DNA of 64,000 bases from positions 1,047,455-1,111,454 of the forward strand of contig ML976986.1 in NCBI GenBank assembly GCA_010015675.1, given 5' to 3'. Positions 32,439 through 42,100 of this stretch are shown one piece after another (positions within the stretch are counted from its first letter, which is position 1; the number at the start of each line of letters is the position of its first letter). Source of the DNA: Byssothecium circinans (lineage: Eukaryota; Ascomycota; Dothideomycetes; Pleosporales; Massarinaceae). The translations under genes and the position numbers were made by a program. Below the pieces are notes generated by a model. It searched no databases, was not told the origin of the DNA, and saw only the letters and a list, made by a program, of their open reading frames with translations.

Positions 32439-34133
32439 TTATTTTCCTTTGCCCTTGCCTGACTTGCTCTTGTCCACATTGGTGGGCTGGATACGCGCCA
32501 TCATCTCCTCCTTGGTGATGAGATGGTCAATACGCTCCAATAGGCCCAGCAGGCTCTTCATATTTCCACTCCACTCGTTGAGCACATCGTCGGCGTCTCG
32601 GGGCTTTGCGAAGCTAACAATACGCGCAGGTCTGTCGATCTTGGCATATATAGTCTTTGCAGTCACAAGGTCGCTGATGTATTTCTCCGTGTCGTCCTCG
32701 GAGAGGTCAAGAAGCTCCGTTAACCGCGGGATCTGGATGCGTGTGTAGTACTTGGCGACGACGCGGACGTTATGCTCAATGACTCGCTTGCGCAAATCCT
32801 GCCACCTCGTGTATGCCTTCTCGTCATCCGAATCGTCCTTCTCCGCGTCGAATACGTCGGTCTCGGTGAGGTAGGGTCCGAATTGCTTCGCGACCATTGG
32901 CCATCGCATCAATTCGGGAACAGTGAACAACTTGAGCAACTGTGCCTCTTGTGGAACCATAGAGTTGCGAGAGTCGCGCTGGATACGGTGGATGAGATCG
33001 GACTGCTCGTTGTCGAAGGGCGCGAGGATGATGAAATAGATGACGCGTTGGAGGATCTGCGCATGTTAAATACATCTTTGGGCTCTGATGAAAAGATCGC
33101 TTACCGCTTTGAGCTTCTTCGAATCCTCCTCCACGGCCTCAGTGTCCAGCACTTGTCGATAGTGCTTGCAGACATCGAGGTACTTGTCGTCATGCTTCGC
33201 AAGAGTGATTTGCTGCTCATAGTATCGGAGCTTGAGGTCTGTAACATCGTCTTCCGGCTCGACAGGCGGATCATCCACACTCCGGTTCTTCTCCTTCTCT
33301 TCCCGCTCCTTCTGTTCCTTCTCCAGCTGTTCGGGCGACTTTTTGGGCCTCCTTGTGAAATATTTTTTGCTGATCTTCCTGCTGAGAATGCCTGCCTGTG
33401 TCCAGTCGCCCTTCTGTATGCAAAGCGACACTTGCTGTAGGATGAACTCGGTCTTTTCGCGGCGAGTCATGGAGCCGAAGGTCTCCACCTGAAGCTCGCA
33501 CAGGATGTCTGTCGCCGCATTGATATCGCCCTGCTCCTTCTTGATGTTGGACAATATCCTGGTGATCCGCGCTCGCTCGACTTCGACGAAGATCTGGAAT
33601 AGTGAATCAGTAAGCTTGCGCGACGGAAGCTATTCGCGCCACATACCTTGCCTTCCGTGACGGTTCGCAGGGTCTCAATGACCGAGAGCTTTGTCTCCAG
33701 ATTGGGTGTGGCATCCAGAAATCCCATCACTGTCTGCACCATCTTTGTGGTGGCCTGCTTCAGCTGTCCATGCTTCTTTGATAGGAGCAGCACCTGCTCG
33801 TTCAACAAGCTCCATTCTCCAGCTTCCTTAGCTATTGTGCATATCGCAACGAGGATTCGTGAGGTCGAAGCGAGGTCAGAGGCCTGTGAAGAGTGAGTGT
33901 CGAATAAGAGGTAATGGTAGTGGGATGCGCTGACATACCTGGCGGGTTTGCTTCTCAAGCAGCAAGAGCCTCTCGATAGCAGCTTGCGGGTCGCTCTGTG
34001 AGACCTAGGTTAATTTCCGTTTTCATCATTTGAGTAAGCTGCGTACCTTTCCTGTCTTCTCTGCCTCTGGGAGCACCTTATCGACTTCCTTCGAGAAGTC
34101 CTTATCCGCCTTCAGTACCTGCCCGCTTGACAT
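32439..34133 (-). CDS. rpn5: 26S proteasome regulatory subunit Rpn5
   Basis: Five exons, 34133-34047, 33995-33939, 33883-33647, 33593-33105 and 33056-32439, give 495 residues, close to the usual Rpn5/PSMD12 length. All joins fall between codons and introns are 45 to 53 bases. The protein is helical repeats followed by a PCI domain (about residues 330-440, including VVAKYYTRIQIPRLTELLDLSEDDTE split over helix and winged helix), then a C-terminal helix and a Lys/Gly-rich tail. Rpn5 is a structural lid subunit contacting the deubiquitinase module and the core. A charged insert rich in Glu/Lys sits at about 220-245. The next gene upstream on the same strand is an E2-type protein, also in the ubiquitin pathway. 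Confidence 0.97.
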
Positions 34134-34624
34134 CGTGACGCGACTTGATCGGGGAGGCGAGAGCTGTGCCACAAGTTTGGGGAAGAGAAGTTGGGGAGGA
34201 AGGACGAGGAGTATTGGAAGACAAGAGCAAGAGATCTAAGAAGACCTCGAGATATCTTGTGTGTGCGGATGATGTGCGGTGTGGTTGCCGTAGCTTGAGG
34301 CTCCGCTGGTTGACGACAATCGGCCCCGGAGAAACAGCTCGGCCCGTCCGCAATGTTCACGTGAGCCAGGATTTCAGGTAGTCAATCAATTGAACGGTTC
34401 ATAGCATTCTGGATATCCATTTCATCACTCTTTTCATCAGAATTATTGAAAGGTCAGCTGTTAAACCTTCTCTAAAAGCTTGTTTTGACATAGTCGCAAA
34501 CGCTTCAGGCGATGTTCGACGACTTTCGTCAGCGTCCCAAAGCACATTTCGTCAACACAACAACGTACAATGCTACAAAGGTTTCTACCTAATATGCACA
34601 CTAACACAGTAACCTGAGTCTCAA

Positions 34625-36681
34625 TCAATAGCCTCGTCTCGACCTTTCATAAGCGCCCCCATACCGGCCATATCCAACACCACTACCGTAACTGCTCTTA
34701 GTTGAGTCTCCATCACAGCGTGTAGTATACGTAGCGCCATATTTCTCCAGCGCCTTTTGCAGATCAGGCAACAACTTCTTGACATTTGCCGCTTCTTGCG
34801 AACTACCCGGTGTATACATACCTACACCTTTCTGTTTCATCGCTGCCCACTTTTCCACTGTCTGCAAGATCTTGTTTCCATTCCTTTTAAAGTGGAGGTC
34901 CACTACATCTTTCCACAACCGTGGCGGCTTCCGCATCCAATCCAGCATGCCAAGCTTGATCGTGTGGCCGTGGATACTCTGGTTGAAGCTCATGTTCTTG
35001 AACCAAACATCGTTCTCGCCAGTCGTAGGACGTATGTTGTTAGCTGGGTCTTCGCAGAATATCATCGCTTGAATACTGATGAGGACTTGGAGGATTGTCG
35101 ATTGGCCGGGACGCCATTGCTCGCCGTCGAAAGTCCCGAGGAGGGAGAGGCATACTACTATGTGGTTAGCAGGTGTGTTACCGTGCTCCAAAAGCGATGT
35201 GTTTACCCTTGCCATCCATATGGAGGTTTGGATTGATAAATGTGGTTCCGCTCATTGTTCCTTTGAACCATACCTCGGGCGCTACTTTTGGATAGACGTC
35301 TGGACAGAAGAGGTCGAACTCGAACAGCCCATTTTCATAGGGCGTACCTTCTGGACCAACGATGATGAATCTGTTTCCTGTTAACAAAGTGGACCCCGAC
35401 GTCAGGCTAAGCGGATATGCCTACTTCATCACGTCAAGCCTCGAGGAACCATGCTTCACATATATCCCAGACGACAGGCCTGTCTTCAACGTCGTAATCT
35501 CTGTGATCAAGCTCTTGATCCTCCCAAAAGGTGACTCGCGAAGTGCCTTCGCCTTCTTGTAATAATAATAAGTCGGATATATCTGGTCATCAGACACCTC
35601 CATGATACCGTAGTCTGTCGCCAGGGTTGGATTCTGGTTCTCACCCAGTAAGTATGACGAAAGATCAGAGATCTTTCTGCACAACCAAAGCAGATCCCTT
35701 CCATCTTGGTTATTGAATTCCTTTTCGTTCTTCAATGCGCCTTTCATCATCACGTTACTCTGGATATTCAGATTCCGCAGCAAGTCTGCAAGCGAAGAGG
35801 TCGAGGTCTTACTTGCACTTCGCGGCGTGCCGTCAAAGGAGAGAGTCAAGAGATTGACGGCGTCAGGAAAGCTCTCGTGTTCGCTGAACATAAGCTTCTT
35901 CAAAGCAGTCTCGTGTGCCCCGATCGTCCTCAGGAAGCCCAAAAGCTCATTATACAAATTCTTCCTCTTCGACGCATTATCCAACGAATCGTTCCTCAAC
36001 AACTCCGCTGCTTTATTCAATATCTTACTGTTCATCAACATGGATGTAACAACCTCCGGCGGATCTATATCGAAATTAGTGTTGCCATCTGGCGAGGGCA
36101 GCATCCTGGCGAGCAACGCGAATATCGACCCATCGAAGCTATCAGCCGCCCTTTCAGTCTTTTGCGCTTTCCTCCTGGTTTCTTCAGCGTTCTCGTCGTA
36201 TAGTGGGCCAACGTAAGACCTATACCCATCGTATGCGCCGGTATCATAGCCGACACCACTTCTTTTCTCCGTACAGGGAGCTCTGCTAGTCGTGGACGCT
36301 TCTCTGCGTTTTGCGGACGAGTATGCTTGGTCAAAGCCGCATAGTGTGACCCAAATCATAAATAGGCGGCCACGGCTACAACACCATTTCACTCGTATGG
36401 CTTGGACAGTGGTTTCTGTTGCATTTCCACCCGATTTTTCGAAACAGGCGATGCATGTCGATTTGGAACAACTCGGGCATTTCACCTGGGAGCTGATGTT
36501 GCCCGTGCGCGTGTTAGCTGTATTATCGGGTCAGGATAGGTGATCACTTACACTCGCCTTTCTGCCAGCTCCGGAATAATTCCTCAACGTCCTTCTTATC
36601 TTTAATAAATGCCGTGTCGCACAACGGGCAGGTCCGTGTTGCGAGATACTTTGTGAAATCTTTGTACGTGTCAAAAGACAT
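34625..36681 (-). CDS. Large E2 ubiquitin-conjugating enzyme with Cys-rich N-terminus
   Basis: Exons 36681-36548, 36492-35425, 35370-35207 and 35157-34625 give 632 residues. The C-terminal third is a UBC fold: KFIIVGPEGTPYENGLFEFD, then INPNLHMDGK and the catalytic Cys458 (VVCLSLLGTF), which is created by splicing at 35157/35207. The Asn-Pro-Asn replaces the usual His-Pro-Asn. The N-terminus has TCPLC and, further on, CPSC and CIAC, a probable zinc-binding module. The middle is helical. Large E2s such as BIRC6 and UBE2O can combine E2 and E3 roles, so ubiquitin transfer without a separate E3 is an inference. The first intron is ambiguous: the donor used here is GTGATC with a CTAAC branch; a GTAAGT four bases upstream gives either a stop or a very short intron. 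The tail is Gly/Tyr/Arg-rich. Confidence 0.88.
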
Positions 36682-37301
36682 GATGGAAATAGCTGTTGAG
36701 GCTCTTGGCTTCGAATTTAGTGGTATGGATAGATGTGCAGAAATATGCAGAATAAGGAAAGCTCGACATAGACGGAGGATTTTATTTATGCTACCCTCCG
36801 CGGTGAAATGACAGATGAATCTTTATAGTGTCACTTCTCTAGATATGGAATCGTGATGGCGGCTATGCGGCTTGCGTGGCGTGTCGTGTCGTGTCCGCCT
36901 TCAGCGTCGAGGTGTCACTTCTATCACAGGTTGGTTGACGTGTCGAGCTCGCTGAATATTCGAACCATGTAAAAATATTGCGAAGTGCATATCGAGCTTC
37001 AACGAAACTTGCACTTGAACAAATTGAGAGAGTTTGGAATTCCTTCAATAACAAGACATGAAGTAGAGCCGTGCTCACACACGGAGGGTATCGACAACCA
37101 ACGACGTTGGACCAAAGAACACCCCCATCCCAACCACAAACCCAAATCCAAATCGACCTCTTTAGTGTCCGCTCTGGGGCTCAGCGTGTCGGAAAAACAT
37201 TAGACAGAATTTCAATGCCTCAAACCCCACAAAGCATTTCCAAACCTGTCCTCCCAGATCTCTGTCCGCCCCCAAAACCCCACCATCTCCCCACCACCCC
37301 T

Positions 37302-38207
37302 TCACTTCGCAAACATCTGCCCCCCATTCTCCTCCTCTTCCTCCTCCCCATACCTCATCATCTCCCGCTTCCTCTGCACCTTCATCACCTCCGTCTTAGT
37401 CTCCCTAACCACAACATCATCTCCATCCTCCTCCATAACCTCCCTCTCCACCGTCTCTATGCCCATCACAGCCTTCTTCACCTCACCCCGCCCATCCTCC
37501 ACCGTCTGTCTGGCTTCCACCACACCCTCCACCGTCTTCGCAGCTTCCACCACATGCTCCACTCTCTTCGCAGCTTCTACCACCTTCACCCTCTCCTCCC
37601 GCACCCCAAAGACCACGGCTCTCAAAACCCTACTCAGCGCCTGCAAAATCTGCTTGTGCATCTTATACTTCTCCGGATCCGGCACGCCGTAGAGAATGGC
37701 TTGCAGGATACTCGGCGGCTTGCGGATTTGGACTCGATTGGCTATTGGGGATTTGGTAGGGTGGAGCGTGGTGTAGTACGTGGTGCCTTCTTTGGGCTGG
37801 AGGAAGCGCGGGAGGGTGAAGGGCCAGTATTTCTTGGGGACGGCGGCGGTTGCGGTGGTGGTTGAAATTGGTGACTTAGATGGAAGGGCTGTAGCTGTCG
37901 GTGCGGTGGACATGTCGGGGGATGTAGGTGTGTTCGAGGGTGTCACTTCGGACTCTGTCGCCTCTTCGAGCGCCGGTGGCGACGGCGGAGGCGGAGGATC
38001 CCGCGGCAGGTAAAACGTGGTGGGCGACATGACGATAGCTGAATTGAGGATGTGCGTCGCTCCGGGGTCGCAGGGCGAGCACGTCGTCATGGTGAGTGTC
38101 TTGATGGAGTCACGTGGTTTCGCGGTTGTGACGTCTTGGGCCGCTGATTTGCCTTGAAGCGCGACGACACTGGGCCGAGTGACTCGGGAGATGGCGGTTC
38201 GGAACAT
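37302..38207 (-). CDS. Hypothetical coiled-coil protein with mitochondrial-like N-terminus
   Basis: A single exon of 301 residues from ATG 38207. The first ~25 residues are Arg/Ser/Ala/Val-rich without acidic residues (MFRTAISRVTRPSVVALQ), like a matrix presequence. A Pro/Ser/Thr-rich segment follows (about 60-120), then a conserved-looking PKKYWPFTLPRFLQPKEGT block and a helix with near-heptad repeats (VEAAKRVEHVVEAAKTVEGVVEA type). It ends in a charged Glu-rich tail. The repeated Val-Glu-Ala-Ala pattern suggests a long amphipathic helix that binds membrane or lipid, but no family is recognised. The region 36682-37301 shows no gene. Confidence 0.7.
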   Translation of the reverse strand: MFRTAISRVTRPSVVALQGKSAAQDVTTAKPRDSIKTLTMTTCSPCDPGATHILNSAIVMSPTTFYLPRDPPPPPSPPALEEATESEVTPSNTPTSPDMSTAPTATALPSKSPISTTTATAAVPKKYWPFTLPRFLQPKEGTTYYTTLHPTKSPIANRVQIRKPPSILQAILYGVPDPEKYKMHKQILQALSRVLRAVVFGVREERVKVVEAAKRVEHVVEAAKTVEGVVEARQTVEDGRGEVKKAVMGIETVEREVMEEDGDDVVVRETKTEVMKVQRKREMMRYGEEEEEENGGQMFAK

Positions 38208-39171
38208 GGTGGACCTTGCGTATGTTGATATAGGAGGAGATTGGCAGAGATTCGGTTGTGGCGTAGTGATATTTTTGGTGTTGAGCGTTGAGTTGCCTCG
38301 AGGTTGCGTTGAAAGTTGTGTGTGTGAGTGTTGTAAATGAAAAGGTACACCCCTCTCGCTCGCAGATGGGCAGCAGTTTTTATACTCAGAGAGTCGTGGG
38401 GATGATCAACCGTTTTTTACTCTCCTTTCGCTAGCGCCGTCTATGGCAAACGCTGGTAAGATCGTAAAACTTTTCCTTTCGTTCCCTGACGTATGGGGCA
38501 AACGGTAGAGGGCAAACGTCATAATGCGTGTTGCAGTATTGGCTATCGCGTGGGAGACTACAAATTCGCGCGAAGCGAGACCGTATTGAAAATTGCTGGG
38601 ACAACGCGGAGAAGTGGTGACCTGTGATCGATTTTGCCGGCTTTTCTGATCATCAGAATGAGTTTGAAAGGTGTCGGTGTTGCTTATAAAAGGAGATCCG
38701 AGAACTAGAAGAACGGCTGGGAAGAAGAACCACGATAGAGCAGATATTGTGAGTCGGAAAAGACGAATGATTCTTCCCACACACACACACACAACACTCG
38801 CACTCCGCGCCCTATGAGCAACACCCGAGAAGTTGAAAAAGAGACCAAGACGACATGGGAGAAGGGGAAATTTGCCATGCAATAAAAATTATATATAAGT
38901 TATGGTAGGTAAGCACAGCGACGCGAGGGACGCTAACAAGATGTGTACACGACAAAAGAAATAGAAAACTTGGAGGGTATCCAGCTCCAACCAAAGAAAC
39001 GAACAAAATTCAATGCCGTGGTAAGAATCAAGAACAACAAAGATAATATAAACAACAGACCTTAGATGCGGCCGAAATGCGAAACGTACAAAAAAAGTAT
39101 ACAGCTCATATGACGCAAAGATCAGGTCGAGTCAGCATCAACGTGAGTCAACGGTATGTAGAATAAACCAG
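38208..39171. other. Intergenic with a short CA repeat
   Basis: This lies upstream of the coiled-coil gene and downstream of the giant minus-strand gene. It has a (CA)n run at about 38780-38794 and AT-rich stretches, and should hold the promoter of the former and the 3' end of the latter. A 158-codon minus-strand frame at 38406-38882 shows no sign of being a gene. Confidence 0.5.
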
Positions 39172-42100
39172 TTAGTCCTCCGACCAGGTAGGTACCCATT
39201 CCTGTCCTGGAAAGCTTGTCGCCCTCATAACGGGCTCATCATCCTCTGCACTCAGCTCAAAAACCGGTCTGCTCGTGCTGCCCCTCCTTCTCTCCCATCC
39301 ACTTCCCGTCGCCCTGGTACTCCCGGCGGCACTCCTCAAACTCCCAACTCTTCCGCCGCCACTGATACTCCTCTCGAGTTCTTTCGCTCTCGCTCTATCT
39401 CGTTCCCTCTCTTCACGTTCACGCTGCGAGTCAGCGCGTTGGGTTTGAGCTCGTTGAAGGCGTTCTTGGCGTTCACGTTCTTCTTGCTCGAGGAGTTGGC
39501 GGCGAAGGGAATCGGCGCCCATGTCAGCAGAGGAACGGGCAGGCGAGGCGGCCATGGATGCTGGTTGCGGGTGTTGAAGCATGCCGATGGAGACTTGGCG
39601 TTGGCGCGGCTCAAGGTGACGACCGCGATCTGAGGAGCTGTCGGCATTGGTTACGATATTTGGAGGCCGATGGCGATCTTGTCGCTCCTTTTCCAGGCCT
39701 TCATGCGGGGCAACGGGGCCAGAGTATGGTGGCGGTTCGTCTGCAGGCGGGTGATCGTCGTACGTGGGTTGTTGATATCCATATTGATGATGCTGTGGAG
39801 ATGGCTGATATGGCTGGTCGGGCGCAATCTCCTCGTATTTTGGAGAGTCCTGATGCGTTGATCGCTGCGAATGAGGCGACTCTGCTCGTTGGTCTGGGTG
39901 ACTGGCAAACATAGGACTGTGTGGCAGCTTCGAAGGAGCTGGTGGCGGAATCGCGTCCGCCGCAGGATTTACGCGACTCCGGACATCGACCGCCTCAGGC
40001 GAGATGGGAAGAGGGTAGGATGTTGGATGAGAAGTTGGGCTTGGATGAACAGGTGCAGGCTGAGCTGGGCGAGTATTAAAAGAACTGAGAACACCTTTTT
40101 CTGGATCAGAGGACTGCCGATGTAGAGCCTGTGGCATGGGATACGGCTTCGGCGAGCTGCGAGGTGCAACTTCGCGGAAACCCCCACCATTCTGAGGGGG
40201 TGGTTGATATGCTGATTGTTGTTGAGATGGTCGAGGGCTTGGCGTGTGAGTCGTGTTAGAACGAGGCGATGGAGATCTTCCGGTTCTCTCAGCATATAAT
40301 TGCTCCTGAGCGAGAAGCGTTTGCTCCATATACTGCCTTTGCCTGGCTCGCACTATCTCTTGCTCTGTGGCTCCTTCAGGTAGGTTCAGGTTCCATGGCC
40401 TTTCTGCTTGAGCCTGTTCCGTGATGCTGCTCATCCTTGCTTTCTGATTCTTCTGGTTCGATGCCGTCGCGGCGTTGTGTTGGCTGGCAGAGTCGGAGAC
40501 GGGCGATATCAAAGAGACAGAGCTAGTTTCTGAATTGCTGCGTGGGTTTACGGGAGCCTGAGTCAAGGCAGATACTTGGGGCGAAAGTGGCTGCACTTGG
40601 GGCTCAGAGTATTGTCGAGTGTAGTGGACTGGCGAGGGATGACGAGCTTGTTGCGGGTCAGGGGGCGGATCCTGCAAATTAGGCGAAACATACGGACGGG
40701 CGTGCGTGTATGCGGCGGGAATTTCTGGAGTCTGATAGCGGGGCTCGTTATTCGGTGCAAGCGCATGGCCCGCTAAACCGTTGGAAACAGTATTAGGTTC
40801 GGGATGGCCTGCCGAAATGTTTTGAACACTTTGAGGTCGCGCTTGCTGTATTTTTTGTTGTTGCTGCTGTTGCGGCTGATGAAAATTCTGCTGTTCGGAT
40901 GTCCTTGGGATACCCTGTTGGTGATCCGACTGCTTCGTTTCGGGCTTGTAATATCCTCCGGGGGGAACGTGGGCCGTGCCTGAACTTGGCTGCGCGCTTT
41001 GATGCTGTTGGTGCAGAGGAGGAAAATCGGCACGCAATGATGGTGGCGGTTGCGGGAATGATTGCGCCAAAGGCTGTTGAGACGGTATCTGCTGTCTTTG
41101 CGCTTCAAGAGCCTGATAGTGATGCCGAGTGTCTGTGTAGGCTGACCCCTCTTGGCGCAACTGAGGCCGCTGATCATGCGAAGGCATATGCTGTGGAGGA
41201 GGTTGTTGTTGTTGGCCCGGGGGCGCTTGTTCTATATATACATGTGCAGGACGCCCTTGATGCACAGGCTGCTGCTGCATTTGATGTGGTTGCTGCTGGT
41301 GCCCTTGTGGATTGGTTGGCGGTTGACGGAAGAGAGAATGTAGTGGGTAGCCTTGCGGAGGTGATGGCTGCACAAACTGCTGATGCACTCCTTGAGCATA
41401 TATGCTTTCTGGTGAAACGGGCGACATGGTCTGCATCTGCACCGGCTGCATGCCGGGAAAAGGACGTTCTGCAGGAGGCGGTCCATATTGCATGCCAGGT
41501 TGCTGTGGACGAAAGTACTGTTGCGGTGGCCACTGCTGACCTGGTTGCAATGGTGCTGCAGTGGAATGCTTTTGGGCTTTGTGCGCTTTCTTGTCTTCCT
41601 TACTCCGGCTGAATAAGTTCCCAAGAGCAGAGAATCGCTTTTTCTTTCCAGGGTCAGGGACTCCAGAGGTAGAAGCTCGAAGACCTTGAGGTTTTTGGGG
41701 TCCTGGGGCACCTGGTGGAGGCTGTTGAGGTGGGATACTGTTGAGTGGAACAGGGACATCAGGCGATCTGAGATTGAGGCGAGAGTCTGCTGGCTGCACT
41801 CTGGTACTATCATGGCTGAAATGCGATTCGGCGCCTAGGCTCTCTGACCGTTTAGGGACAAGAGTAAAACCACTTGTTCTAGTGTCCTTCTTTGGTGCCA
41901 CTTGCTCCGGAAGATCTCCCACGGTGGGTAGAAAGGAAGAGTTTCGACGACCGCCACCATGACTTGAAGTCCTTCCTGCACCGCCATCAGATCGAGGTGG
42001 CTGTAGCCCCTGTTGAGCTGGTGGACTTGGTGTGTTGGAATGTGCTTTGCCTAGACCTTTGAGCATCGATGAGATCTTGGGACGCGATGATGGCTTTGCC

